A stretch of 64,000 nucleotides of DNA from Candidatus Kryptoniota bacterium. Lineage in GTDB: Bacteria > Bacteroidota > Ignavibacteria > Kryptoniales > JAKASW01. The DNA is taken from contig DATCTN010000021.1 in NCBI GenBank assembly GCA_036567965.1, positions 220,221-284,220 of the forward strand, in the 5' to 3' direction. The notes under the pieces were generated by a model. It saw only the letters and a program-made list of their open reading frames with translations. It was not told the DNA's origin and made no database searches. The position numbers were made by a program, and so were the translations under genes. Of the stretch, positions 18,166 to 27,297 are shown in pieces. The first letter of the stretch is position 1. Every line of letters begins with the position of its first letter.

Positions 18166-19308
18166 ATGGATTTTAAGCTCTCTCCTGAAAGCGAACAGGT
18201 GCGCGCACTTGCCAGGGAATTTGCACAAAACGAAATGCGGCCGCTGGTTATGAAGTTTGACGAGTTGCAGGAATTTCCATTCGAAATAATTTACAAACTC
18301 GGCGAGCTCGGATTCATGGGAGTCGTTTTTCCCGAAAAGTACGGTGGGGCGGGATTGTCCTGCGTCGACTACTGCATCGTTATCGAGGAAATCTCCGCCG
18401 TCGACCCCTCGATAGGCCTGTCCGTCGCTGCTCATAACGGACTTTGCACAAGTCATATTTATAGATTCGGGAGTGAAGATCTCAAGTCGAAGTATCTGCC
18501 AGGCCTCGCATCTGGAAGGAAAATTGGAGCTTGGGGACTGACGGAGCCGACGAGCGGAAGCGATGCAGGCGCAATGCGGACAGTTGCAGTCCGTGATGGG
18601 ACAACATACGTCTTGAACGGTGCTAAGCAGTTCACCACGCATGGTTCGGTCGGCGATACTTTCGTCGTGATGGCAATTACGGACTCATCGAAAGGCAAAA
18701 AGGGTATAAGCGCTTTTGTCATCGAGAAAGGGACGCGCGGTCTTTCGGCGGGGAAAAAGGAGAACAAGCTTGGGATGAGAGCAAGCGACACGTCTACTCT
18801 CGTGCTGGAGGATGTGAGAATTCCAGTGGAGAATCTTATCGGAACAGAAGGTGACGGATTCACGCAGTCGCTGGAGGTCCTTGACGCCGGCCGTATTGGG
18901 ATAGCCGCTCTGTCGGTAGGAGTCGCCCGTGGGGCTCTCGAAGCCAGTATCAGGTATGCAAAACAGAGGGTCCAGTTCAGCCGCCCAATAGCAGAGTTTC
19001 AATCAGTTCAATGGAAAATCTCGGACATGTCCACCAAAGTAGAGTCGGCCAGGTTGCTAACCTATCGTGCCGCTAACCTTAGAGACAACGGGAAAGATAT
19101 TCGACTGGCAGCAGCGACGGCAAAGTACTTTGCGAGCGAGGCTGCGGTCAGATGCGCCGAGGAAAGCGTTCAAATTCACGGCGGGTACGGTTTCATCAAG
19201 GACTTTCCGGTGGAGAAATTTTACCGCGACTCGAAATTACTCACGATAGGTGAGGGGACAAGCGAGGTCCAGAAAATGGTGATTGCCAGAAACATACTCG
19301 AGCAATAA
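18166..19308 (+). CDS. Acyl-CoA dehydrogenase (short/branched-chain type)
   Basis: A 380-aa FAD dehydrogenase. LTEPTSGSDAGAM and KQFTTHGSVGDTF are the two family FAD/substrate segments. RIGIAALSVGVARGALEASIRYAKQRVQF is the middle helix, and IGEGTSEVQK carries the C-terminal catalytic Glu seen in butyryl- and branched-chain enzymes. It oxidises acyl-CoA to enoyl-CoA with ETF as electron acceptor. It lies 80 bases after meaB. Chain-length specificity is not readable by eye; it differs clearly from the glutaryl-type paralogue at 9836. Confidence 0.92.
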   Translation: MDFKLSPESEQVRALAREFAQNEMRPLVMKFDELQEFPFEIIYKLGELGFMGVVFPEKYGGAGLSCVDYCIVIEEISAVDPSIGLSVAAHNGLCTSHIYRFGSEDLKSKYLPGLASGRKIGAWGLTEPTSGSDAGAMRTVAVRDGTTYVLNGAKQFTTHGSVGDTFVVMAITDSSKGKKGISAFVIEKGTRGLSAGKKENKLGMRASDTSTLVLEDVRIPVENLIGTEGDGFTQSLEVLDAGRIGIAALSVGVARGALEASIRYAKQRVQFSRPIAEFQSVQWKISDMSTKVESARLLTYRAANLRDNGKDIRLAAATAKYFASEAAVRCAEESVQIHGGYGFIKDFPVEKFYRDSKLLTIGEGTSEVQKMVIARNILEQ

Positions 19309-19397
19309 TTGACAATTACCTCCCCGCGTGCTGGTGCATTAAGAATCTGACCGTTTGTTCTTAATGAGTTGAGCATTACTTTCTTCATGTGGATGCA

Positions 19398-20288
19398 ATG
19401 AAACCACTCTTCGTGCTTCTCTTACTTCAGTCGGTTTTGCTCGCACAAGCAAAACATCGCAATCCCTGTTCCGCGCCGCTGGGAAGCGTGAATAGTTTCG
19501 CGGTAGTTTATTTTCCCGACGACTCCCTGAACGAATTGGCAATATTCGATATGGTGATTGTAGATCCCGCTGATTATGATTCTTCCGACATCGCGAAATT
19601 GAAATCCCTTGGATGTCAGCCGTTCGCTTACCTGAACGTCGGAGAAGTTGAAACCTATCGTGACTATTTCGACATGATAGACACATCCATTCTCCTCGGG
19701 CCGGATCCTAAATGGAAAGAACGGTATTACGTCGATCTATGCGATCCGCAGTGGTATGAAGTTATTTCAAAATTTAGACTGCCGGACATAATGGATAAGG
19801 GATTTTGCGGCCTCCTTGTGGACTTCTCGGATCTGCTCGACGAATTCCCTGAGACAGAAGATTGCGCAGTTAAGCTCATCAAGAAAATTCACAAGGGGCT
19901 GCCCAACACCGCCATCCTGGTGGACGGAGCTGCAAGAATTCTAGACAAAATCGGGAACGACGTCGACGGTGTGGCGGTGGAAGGGCTGATAGGCACATAC
20001 GACTTCGATGCCGATGAATATGGCGTTCAGCCGGACTCAACGGTAGATCGGGAGTCCGCGCGCCTTCTGGCGTTTGCTAAGAAGTTCAAGACGAGCATTT
20101 TCCAGATCGATTATGCTCCGTCTGCCGACAGACAATTGAGAGAGAATATTATCGAGCAATCCAGGAAATTCGGCTTCATACCTTACGTTGGTACTGTTGA
20201 ACTCGACACACTTTTCACGGACTCGGTCCGCAAATCAAAATTGATTGCGCCGAAAAATGCCAAGTCAACACCGGATACGTTAAAGTAG
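19398..20288 (+). CDS. Secreted GH114-like / TM1410-type putative glycoside hydrolase
   Basis: About 296 aa with an N-terminal signal peptide (KPLFVLLLLQSVLLAQA) and then a TIM-barrel-like domain: FAVVYFPDD, DMVIVDPADYDSSDIAKLKSLGCQPFAYLNVGEVE, GFCGLLVDFSDLLDEF, VAVEGL and IFQIDYA. The pattern matches the TM1410 / endo-alpha-1,4-polygalactosaminidase (GH114) superfamily, which acts on exopolysaccharide galactosamine polymers. An alternative in-frame GTG lies at 19389. I see no Shine-Dalgarno sequence, which is common in this phylum. Enzyme activity is a family inference only. Confidence 0.72.
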   Translation: MKPLFVLLLLQSVLLAQAKHRNPCSAPLGSVNSFAVVYFPDDSLNELAIFDMVIVDPADYDSSDIAKLKSLGCQPFAYLNVGEVETYRDYFDMIDTSILLGPDPKWKERYYVDLCDPQWYEVISKFRLPDIMDKGFCGLLVDFSDLLDEFPETEDCAVKLIKKIHKGLPNTAILVDGAARILDKIGNDVDGVAVEGLIGTYDFDADEYGVQPDSTVDRESARLLAFAKKFKTSIFQIDYAPSADRQLRENIIEQSRKFGFIPYVGTVELDTLFTDSVRKSKLIAPKNAKSTPDTLK

Positions 20289-20400
20289 AAAACCGTCCTT
20301 CGTGTTCGGACCGCTCGTCGAATCGGTCGGGCGGTACCGGATGAGGTAATTGAAATTCATCTTCTGCACGGCTAATTTGTTATTTCCTTTGGAGGAATTG

Positions 20401-21489
20401 ATGACAAAAGACGATGTAACTGCTGTACTTTCTAAAATAAAAGACCCTGATCTTCACCGAGATATTGTCTCGCTCGGGTTCGTAAAAAATATAAATATCA
20501 CTGACAGCCGGATGGATATCGAGATTCAATTAACGACGCCGGCTTGTCCGGTTCGCGACGAGATGAAAGAACAGGCTGAACGTGAAATCCGCCAACTCGG
20601 ATTCAAGGGTCAGCTTAACATTGCGATGACCAGCCACGTCGCCAGCCATGTCAACCAGGTTCGGGAGCAGGTACTACCCGGCGTGAAGAACACGATAGCA
20701 GTCGCAAGTGGAAAAGGTGGAGTGGGCAAATCCACAATTGCTGTCAGCATGGCGGCCGCACTCGCGCGCGATGGCGCTAAGGTGGGCATTGTGGATGCGG
20801 ACGTGTACGGTCCATCGCTCCCGTTGATGCTCGGTGTAACTGAAAAACCGAGGACGGAGAAGATTGACGAGAAGCATTTCAAAATTTTTCCCGTGGAGAA
20901 ATACGGGATTAAGATGATGTCCATAGGATTCCTCGTAGACACGGAAACACCCATGATATGGCGGGGACCGATGGCAAGCGGCGCCGTGAAACAATTTCTC
21001 ACGGATGTAGTTTGGGATGATCTGGACTATATGATATTCGATTTGCCGCCGGGCACCGGCGATGTCCAGCTGACACTCGTTCAAACGATACCTCTGACGG
21101 GAACGGTTATTGTGACCACGCCGCAGGATGTGTCGCTTGCCGATGTCAGACGCGGAATAAGGATGTTCCAGAAAGTTAACGTTCCCATTTTCGGCATTAT
21201 CGAGAATATGAGCTACTTTGTGTGCTCACACTGCGGGCAAAGGGAGGAAATATTCAGTCATGGAGGCGGCGAAAGAACGGCGAAAAAATTCAACGTGCCC
21301 TTTCTCGGAGAAATCCCGATCTATACCCCCATCAGGATCGGCGGCGATACCGGAAAACCGATCGTCCTGACCGAGCCGGAGTCGGAGCAGGCACAAATGA
21401 TTCAGTCCGTGGCGCGTCGCCTCGCCGCACAAGTCAGCATCGCAAACATGTCCGCCGCATCTTCCGGAAAGATTGAAATAGCACTGTAG
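20401..21489 (+). CDS. Mrp/ApbC/NBP35-family Fe-S cluster carrier ATPase
   Basis: A 362-aa protein. An N-terminal MIP18/DUF59 domain (about 1-80) precedes a P-loop ParA-like ATPase with GKGGVGKS (104-111), DADVYGPSLP, and YMIFDLPPGTGDVQL. Near the end a CSHC motif (SYFVCSHCG) supplies the bridging cluster ligands. The ATG at 20401 has GGAGG at 20391-20395; the longer frame from 20350 is rejected. The family carries Fe-S clusters to target apoproteins. A NifU-like gene follows after six bases, so the two probably form an Fe-S maturation unit. Confidence 0.93.
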   Translation: MTKDDVTAVLSKIKDPDLHRDIVSLGFVKNINITDSRMDIEIQLTTPACPVRDEMKEQAEREIRQLGFKGQLNIAMTSHVASHVNQVREQVLPGVKNTIAVASGKGGVGKSTIAVSMAAALARDGAKVGIVDADVYGPSLPLMLGVTEKPRTEKIDEKHFKIFPVEKYGIKMMSIGFLVDTETPMIWRGPMASGAVKQFLTDVVWDDLDYMIFDLPPGTGDVQLTLVQTIPLTGTVIVTTPQDVSLADVRRGIRMFQKVNVPIFGIIENMSYFVCSHCGQREEIFSHGGGERTAKKFNVPFLGEIPIYTPIRIGGDTGKPIVLTEPESEQAQMIQSVARRLAAQVSIANMSAASSGKIEIAL

Positions 21490-21495
21490 CTCATC

Positions 21496-21741
21496 ATGCC
21501 CTATTCGCAAGAAGTAATCCGATCGATCCAGGATGTCCTCGCGGAATCGAACAAGTTTCTTGCAATCGACAAGGGCGCAGTCGAGTACGTAGATTTGGAA
21601 CCGGATGGAATCTTACGAGTGAGGTTCGTAGGCTCGTGCGAAAGGTGTCCGCTCAAACCGATGACTCTACGGGCAGGAGTGGAAAGAGCAGTTCTCCTGA
21701 AAGTCGCGGAGGTAAAAAGGGTAGAGTTAGTAGTAGTCTGA
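21496..21741 (+). CDS. NifU-like C-terminal domain Fe-S scaffold protein
   Basis: An 81-aa protein consisting only of the NifU C-terminal (Nfu) domain, with the CERC cluster-binding motif and EYVDLEPDGILRVRFVGSCERCPLKPMTLRAGVERAVL. The normal Nfu spelling CxSC is here CERC. It should hold or transfer a 4Fe-4S cluster, probably with the Mrp protein encoded just upstream. It converges with the ftsE gene. Confidence 0.88.
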   Translation: MPYSQEVIRSIQDVLAESNKFLAIDKGAVEYVDLEPDGILRVRFVGSCERCPLKPMTLRAGVERAVLLKVAEVKRVELVVV

Positions 21742-21754
21742 CAGGGAAGCGCGC

Positions 21755-22462
21755 CTAGTCTTCCAGTGTTCCCGGAATATCAAGAGGGAATGACTGGAGA
21801 GAAAGCGGATCAAGTTCCTCGCATTTGCAATTCCGGATCGCGATTGTCCTGGCCGGAAATTTCCTGATGAGCTCGTAATTGTGAGTCGCAACCAGAACCG
21901 TTGTCCCGCCAAGATTAATCTTCTTCAATAGTGTCAGGATGTCGGCAGAAGTAGCGGGGTCGAGGTTGCCTGTCGGCTCGTCTGCGAGGATTGCGACCGG
22001 ATCCTTCGCGATCGCCCGCGCTATGGAGAGCCTTTGTTGTTCTCCTCCGGAAAGTTCTCCCGTGGGCGAATTCTTCTTGTGTATCAATCCGACCTGACTT
22101 AAGGCCTGCGTCGTGCGCATTTTTATTTCACGACTCGAGTAACCGACCGCCTGGAGCGCGAAAGTAACGTTGTTATACACCGAACGGTCGTCGAGAAGTC
22201 TGAAATCTTGAAAAATAATTCCAAGTCTCCGCCTTAACTGGTAGAGTTCGCGTTTCTTTATGGACGCCGAGGAAAACGAATCGACCTGCACTATGCCGTT
22301 AGTCGGAAGAATATCCATGTACAGGAGGCGCATCAGCGTAGTTTTTCCGCAGCCGGTCTCGCCCACTATGTACACAAATTCGCCCTTCTGGATGGAGATA
22401 TTGGCATCGGAGAAGATGACGTGGTCATCGAAGGCGAAAGCAACTTTTGTACAGTGGATCAT
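21755..22462 (-). CDS. ftsE: FtsE-like cell-division ABC ATPase
   Basis: A 235-aa ATPase with Walker A GETGCGKT (34-41), Q-loop IIFQDFRLL, signature LSGGEQQRL, Walker B VAILADEPTGNLD and H-loop VATHNYELI. The FQDFRLLDDRSVYNNVTFAL segment is typical of FtsE, which acts with FtsX to activate peptidoglycan hydrolases at the septum. No ftsX gene is adjacent here. It overlaps the methyltransferase gene by four bases and is the last gene of the minus-strand run 25543-21755. A lipoprotein-release-type ATPase (LolD-like) is the alternative. Confidence 0.82.
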   Translation of the reverse strand: MIHCTKVAFAFDDHVIFSDANISIQKGEFVYIVGETGCGKTTLMRLLYMDILPTNGIVQVDSFSSASIKKRELYQLRRRLGIIFQDFRLLDDRSVYNNVTFALQAVGYSSREIKMRTTQALSQVGLIHKKNSPTGELSGGEQQRLSIARAIAKDPVAILADEPTGNLDPATSADILTLLKKINLGGTTVLVATHNYELIRKFPARTIAIRNCKCEELDPLSLQSFPLDIPGTLED

Positions 22463-23289
22463 GGCTGCTTCAACAACACGAAATGTACTCTTTCAGTTTT
22501 GTTATCCGCTTCAAGATAAGTGAAGTCTCCAACGGCAAGTTTCTCTCTGAATCCCGCCGCGCTAATCAATTTACGGAGAAGGTCAAGATCATACACATAC
22601 TCGTGATGGGCCTCTTCATATACTTTGCCATTCTTTCCAACACGGACAATCGTCGTATGTATTCTCGATTTGCGGTCGTAAGACGACCGTCGTTCGTAAG
22701 CGAGCCCGTTGTGCCGTCCTTTCTGAGTGAACAGGTTGTTTTCGTTCAACGAGTTCGGCTCCAGACTTGCGTCAAGAACGAATGCGCCGCCGTCTTTCAG
22801 ATTCTCATGAGCGATTTTGAAAAAATCGGAAAGCAGACTCTTCGTTGGAATATAATTAATGCTGTCGTAAACGCACACTTCGACGTCGAAAGTACTTGCC
22901 GACTCGAATTGCGTCATATCATAATTGAGAAACCGAGCCCTGTTCCTTGTTCTTTTCCCGACTTTTGATTCCGCCACGGCCAGCATCTCTTTCGAACTGT
23001 CGACTCCTGTCACCCGGAATCCGAGTCGCGACAGCAAAAGAGAGATGTTTCCGGTTCCGCAGGCGAGCTCGCACAGCTCCATCTTTTTTAGTTTTGACCT
23101 GCGTATGTCGATCCCTGACATCTTCAGTAGTTGTGCCAGGTACGCAGCCCAGCTGACGTAATCCACCTCTCGCATCATATGGTCGTAGATGGGGGCACTC
23201 GCGGTATACGGTGCGGCTTCTTCGGCGGGCATTTCAAAGAGATTTTTCTTAGCTGATCGGCCGAAGGGGTGCAGGATTGTTCGTTTCAA
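22459..23289 (-). CDS. Class I SAM-dependent methyltransferase
   Basis: A 276-aa Rossmann methyltransferase. Motif I is CELACGTGNISLLLSRLG, with motif II-like GVDSSKEMLAVAE and a FDVEVCVYDSINYI acidic segment; the C-terminal half resembles ubiquinone/menaquinone-type or small-molecule methyltransferases. The substrate is unknown. The start is a TTG that overlaps the pdxA stop (TTGA). An ATG at 23232 is an alternative and would drop 19 residues. Tight coupling to pdxA and ftsE indicates one transcript. Confidence 0.82.
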   Translation of the reverse strand: MKRTILHPFGRSAKKNLFEMPAEEAAPYTASAPIYDHMMREVDYVSWAAYLAQLLKMSGIDIRRSKLKKMELCELACGTGNISLLLSRLGFRVTGVDSSKEMLAVAESKVGKRTRNRARFLNYDMTQFESASTFDVEVCVYDSINYIPTKSLLSDFFKIAHENLKDGGAFVLDASLEPNSLNENNLFTQKGRHNGLAYERRSSYDRKSRIHTTIVRVGKNGKVYEEAHHEYVYDLDLLRKLISAAGFREKLAVGDFTYLEADNKTERVHFVLLKQP

Positions 23290-24287
23290 TTCCTGGCAGC
23301 TTTTCTGTTCTTCGAAATTTCCATTGCGAGTTTTATCGCTTCGATGGTGCTGGATGGATTCGCTACGCCTTTACCCGCGATGTCGAAAGCTGTACCGTGG
23401 TCCGGTGAAGTCCTGATTATTTTTATGCCTGCCGTGAAATTGACGCCTGTACTGAAGGAGCGCATTTTAAGGGGGATCAATCCCTGATCATGGTACATCG
23501 CGAAAATGCCGTCGAAGAGTCCTTCGCGGTAAGTGCCAAAGAAAGCGTCAGCGGGGAACGGTCCTTCGGCTTTTATTTTCTTAGACTTTGCCTCGAGGAT
23601 CGCAGGCTTGATGACGTCGTTCTCTTCGCATCCGATCAACCCGCCTTCTCCCGCATGGGGATTGAGGCCAAGGACGGCAATCCGGGGGAGCTTGACCCCG
23701 AAATCAAATCTGATAGAATCATTGAACGTGGACAGCCGCTCAAGTATTGCCTCTCGTGTTAACTGGCGCGAAACTTCGGAGATAGGAACGTGGATTGTTG
23801 CGAGCGCGACGCGCGCGAACCCGGAAGCCATGATCATTATCGACCGCTGCGACTTTGAAAGGGTCGTAACCATTTCGGTCTGGCCCGGAAAACAGAATCC
23901 CGCCATCTGCAGCGCCTGTTTCGACACGGGTGCCGTCACCATCGCGGCAACCGAGCCGTCAACACAAAGTTCAACAGCTTTCTCGATGGCTTTGCCGGCC
24001 CAATACCCGCTTTCCTTCGCGAGGCTTCCTGGTCTTATCTTCTCTTTGAAACCGGGTCCGATGTCCAGGATCGTGATCTCGCTTCGTCCGACCGCGTCCG
24101 ACAATGAGCCGACACTCAAGATCTTTCTCCTCAGGGAGAACTTGTTGGCGTAGTGCTCAAAAACTTTATAAGGTCCGATCAAAAGTGGGGTGCAGTTCGC
24201 CCTGATTGTCCTGCTGGCCGCCGATTTGAGTGCAACTTCAGGTCCGATACCGTTGAAATCTCCGATGGTTATTGCAATTATGCTCAT
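23286..24287 (-). CDS. pdxA: 4-hydroxythreonine-4-phosphate dehydrogenase
   Basis: A 333-aa metal- and NAD-dependent enzyme of the DXP-dependent pyridoxal phosphate pathway. It shows ITIGDFNGIGPEVALK (a variant of the usual GDPxGIGPE), VTAPVSKQALQ, PGQTEM with a metal-site region, LNPHAGEGG, and the MYHDQGLIPLK and TSPDHGTAFDIAGKG metal/substrate segments. It overlaps the GWxTD gene upstream and the methyltransferase downstream by four bases each. Confidence 0.96.
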   Translation of the reverse strand: MSIIAITIGDFNGIGPEVALKSAASRTIRANCTPLLIGPYKVFEHYANKFSLRRKILSVGSLSDAVGRSEITILDIGPGFKEKIRPGSLAKESGYWAGKAIEKAVELCVDGSVAAMVTAPVSKQALQMAGFCFPGQTEMVTTLSKSQRSIMIMASGFARVALATIHVPISEVSRQLTREAILERLSTFNDSIRFDFGVKLPRIAVLGLNPHAGEGGLIGCEENDVIKPAILEAKSKKIKAEGPFPADAFFGTYREGLFDGIFAMYHDQGLIPLKMRSFSTGVNFTAGIKIIRTSPDHGTAFDIAGKGVANPSSTIEAIKLAMEISKNRKAARN

Positions 24288-25543
24288 AATTTTTCCGTTT
24301 CATACAGCTTGAAATCGCCTGCCCGCTGCTCTTTGAATACCAGAGCCCTTTTCATGTTCGGATAAACCCATGTCTCGTACGTACCATCGCTCCGCAATTC
24401 CCGCTTTATTTCTGCCGGCTTGCCGTAAACGATGTAAGCCTTTCCTCTGTCGGTCGCCGCGCCGTCGAGATTAGAAATCGTCCTGAAATTCTCAACTGCA
24501 TAATCGGCTCTTCTGTAGAATTCATCCTCAAGCTCGTTGAATGCAGTGTTCGGTGTGGGATCGTGGGACTTCCAGTAGGCGTCGAACTTTTGTTTCACTT
24601 CCTCATCGCTGCCGGAATTTATCTCGGAAAAAACAGAGTCAGGCAAGATGTATTTGATCAGTGATAAAGCTGTCTTCCGGTCTCGAAGCGTCAACGGTTC
24701 ATCCAACCACAAGTAAGAGAAGTGCAGCTTCTCACCCGAACTGTCGGAGGAACAAGTCAGCTCGTATTGTCCCGCACGTAAGGTGTCGCTCGGAAATGAT
24801 ATGATGTATGTATGTGTACCACGATTGTTATCGCCCACAAGGTCCAGCGTCAGGCCGCTGCTGTCGGGCGAGATCTCGCCCTGCCAGGGTTGAACTGATC
24901 TTGCAACTGCGACCACCTGGCCTTTCGGCGTTTCAAGCGAGAATGTTGGAGGATCTTTGAACTTATGCTTCATGACAACCACGGCGCGGATTGTGTTCGG
25001 AAACGCTGCAACGTCGCCTTCCGGGGAAGGAAAAATCTTGTCGCCAAGCACGGAGTCCGCAAAGATCGCAGAAAGGACGACTGAGGTTCCCGGATGACGC
25101 AAATCCAACGCAATGGAACGGCTGAGATAAGTAATCTGCTGGTTATCGTCACGGACTTCTGCCGAAATTTTAAATGATGATTTTCGAAGATCTGCGACAA
25201 TCAGGTCCCTTGCCACCATGTGCCGGTCCTGGGTCTCTTCAAAATTTCGCGACGTAATCTTTCTTGTATTGAAAATGTGACTGTTGATGCCGGAACTCGA
25301 ATCGAATGCGTCGACGGAGAAATCTAACTCCGACCGGAATGCACCTAATCCATCCCGAGTCTTGACAAAAATCAGTCTCGGGAAGGGGATAACGTAAGTA
25401 AAACATACCTCGACGCTGTCGGCAGATTGCCCCAGGATCAGATAGCTCAACGGGAAACTCTGCATCTGCAACATTTGCGGCTGGGAGAACGAGATACATG
25501 GGAAAAGGAGAAAGGACCATACTACTAGCAATCGTAACGTCAT
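24284..25543 (-). CDS. GWxTD-domain secreted protein
   Basis: A 419-aa exported protein. The ATG at 25543 gives a clean signal peptide (TLRLLVVWSFLLFPCISFSQ); the longer frame adds 12 residues that spoil it. The C-terminus contains the domain named after the GWxTD motif, here GAATDRGKAYIVYGKPAEIKREL, followed by YETWVYPNMKRALVF. The middle is beta-rich, as in other members of this Bacteroidota/Ignavibacteriota family. Function is unknown; related proteins are periplasmic or surface proteins. First gene of a four-gene minus-strand overlapping run. Confidence 0.85.
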   Translation of the reverse strand: MTLRLLVVWSFLLFPCISFSQPQMLQMQSFPLSYLILGQSADSVEVCFTYVIPFPRLIFVKTRDGLGAFRSELDFSVDAFDSSSGINSHIFNTRKITSRNFEETQDRHMVARDLIVADLRKSSFKISAEVRDDNQQITYLSRSIALDLRHPGTSVVLSAIFADSVLGDKIFPSPEGDVAAFPNTIRAVVVMKHKFKDPPTFSLETPKGQVVAVARSVQPWQGEISPDSSGLTLDLVGDNNRGTHTYIISFPSDTLRAGQYELTCSSDSSGEKLHFSYLWLDEPLTLRDRKTALSLIKYILPDSVFSEINSGSDEEVKQKFDAYWKSHDPTPNTAFNELEDEFYRRADYAVENFRTISNLDGAATDRGKAYIVYGKPAEIKRELRSDGTYETWVYPNMKRALVFKEQRAGDFKLYETEKL

Positions 25544-25591
25544 CGAATAAAAGTTAAACACATCGACCTTCTTTATCAAAATAAATATCGG

Positions 25592-25791
25592 ATACTGGTC
25601 TATGTAACCGGCGGCGTCGTGATCCGACTTAACGATGTCGAGGTGGACTCAATCACAGATATCGACTCCTTGAAGAAAAACACGATCACCGATCCACTCA
25701 ACCTTCACACATGGAGCGTGGGCCGCGTAATCTTTTGGACGAGTGGCGAGATGGGAGAGATTAATTTCAAATCGAGCGGTGATAGGATTTG
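25592..25791 (+). pseudogene. Possible C-terminal gene remnant or very small gene
   Basis: The + frame running through GTG 25619 to TGA 25789-25791 reads like a natural protein end (VTGGVVIRLNDVEVDSITDIDSLKK, then SVGRVIFWTSGEMGEINFKSSGDRI). It has regular strand-like hydrophobic alternation. The first plausible starts, GTG 25619 or CTG 25595, give under 70 residues, and upstream the frame runs antisense into the GWxTD gene. It may be the surviving 3' end of a gene lost at this spot. I do not recognise it. Confidence 0.3.
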
Positions 25792-25938
25792 ATTTAGAGG
25801 TTCGATGGAAATAACTTCTACACATCGTTTCCGAGCTTCACCTTAATTACCGCGTAAAACACGAGACACGTTATCATTTCTGAAATCAACGCCGAATCTC
25901 AGAACATATCGGGCGAGCCCCCGGGTCTGATTCGCGGC

Positions 25939-27255
25939 TTGACTGTTCTCGACATGACGATGATCGTGATCGGATCGATCATCGGAGCCGGGATTTTCAT
26001 GACGCCCTCCGCCATCGCCCAGGAATTGCAGTCGCCCGGCCTCGTGATATTTGTATGGCTGCTTGGCGGCGTCATGGCACTCTGCGGCGCGCTTACATAT
26101 GCGGAACTCGGTGCATTGATGCCCGAGGCAGGCGGAGTGTACCACTATCTTACTCAGGCATACGGCGGGCTTTGGGGATTTTTGTACGGCTGGACATATT
26201 TCCTTGTCGTCAACACAGGCGGGCTTGCTGCGATTTCGTTGGTCTACTCAACTTACCTCGGATATTTTGTTCACTTGTCCCCTATCGGGATCAAAGCAGC
26301 CGCAGCCATCGGCATTGCGCTGCTGACACTTGTAAATTACTTCGGTGTCAAAGCCGGTGGAACATTTGCGACCTTGTTTACCGGACTCAAAGTGCTCGCG
26401 ATTGCAGGCCTGATCGTTCTCGGTTTCGTCCTTGGTAAAGGCCAGGGGAGCCCGTTGTCGCCCCTGGTGCCACTTTCGATAGGCGGCAGACTTGGCAGTG
26501 CGCTTGCGATGGCAATGGTCGGCGTTTTATGGTCATACGGAGGATGGCAACACGCGACGTTTCTCGCAGGCGAGGCAAAGAATCCGAAAAGGAGTCTGCC
26601 TTTTTCGATTATTGGCGGCACTATCGTGGTAGTGTTGGCTTACGTGCTTGTCAACATTGTCTATCTCCATCTGCTGCGCGTCAGCGAAATCGCGTCTTCG
26701 CAGCGTGTGGCTGCCGACGCTGCCGAACGATTTCTCGGCCCGCTGGGTGGAATGTTGATTTCGGTGGCAATCATAATCTCGACATTGGGTACGGCGGGCA
26801 TCTACACGCTAAGTGCACCACGAATTTATTTCGCGATGGCAAGAGACGGAGTCTTCTTTAAGAAGGCCGCGTATGTCCACCCAAAATATCACACGCCTAC
26901 GTTTTCAATATTATTCCAATCCGCCTGGGCAATTATTCTCATATTCTCGGGCTCGTTCCTGCAAATCATAACTTACGCGATCTTCGGAGACTGGATCTTC
27001 TTCGCACTGACAGCCGGAACAGTAATAGTCTTCAGGAAGAAGCTAAAATCTGCGGAGCGTCCTTACCGAACGTTAGGCTATCCGTACACCACGCTGTTTT
27101 TCATTTTGGTCGCGACATGGTTTGTCGTCAACACACTAATTACATCCCCGCTTCAATCACTCGCAGGGTTAGCCCTCATCGCGCTAGGGATTCCGGTCTA
27201 TTCATATTGGGTCAGAAGGCGTCTTGCACTAAATTCGAATGAAGTGCCCCGATAA
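25939..27255 (+). CDS. APC-superfamily amino acid permease
   Basis: A roughly 438-aa inner-membrane transporter with about 12 helices. The first helix has the family motif IGSIIGAGIFMTPSAIA, followed by ELGALMPEAGGVYHYLTQAYGG (the conserved APC region), SYGGWQHATFLAGEAKNPKR, and C-terminal RRRLALN. It moves amino acids or related amines by antiport or proton coupling. Start problem: the TTG at 25939 lies just inside the usual N-terminus, while in-frame coding-like sequence (GEPPGLIRG) continues back to the stop at 25855 without any ATG, GTG or TTG. An ATT at 25876 is the only near-start. It is followed 42 bases later by an aminotransferase. Confidence 0.88.
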   Translation: MTVLDMTMIVIGSIIGAGIFMTPSAIAQELQSPGLVIFVWLLGGVMALCGALTYAELGALMPEAGGVYHYLTQAYGGLWGFLYGWTYFLVVNTGGLAAISLVYSTYLGYFVHLSPIGIKAAAAIGIALLTLVNYFGVKAGGTFATLFTGLKVLAIAGLIVLGFVLGKGQGSPLSPLVPLSIGGRLGSALAMAMVGVLWSYGGWQHATFLAGEAKNPKRSLPFSIIGGTIVVVLAYVLVNIVYLHLLRVSEIASSQRVAADAAERFLGPLGGMLISVAIIISTLGTAGIYTLSAPRIYFAMARDGVFFKKAAYVHPKYHTPTFSILFQSAWAIILIFSGSFLQIITYAIFGDWIFFALTAGTVIVFRKKLKSAERPYRTLGYPYTTLFFILVATWFVVNTLITSPLQSLAGLALIALGIPVYSYWVRRRLALNSNEVPR

Positions 27256-27297
27256 TATGGGCACTCCAGAAGCAGTTCACAGCAAGAGGAAAGTCGA

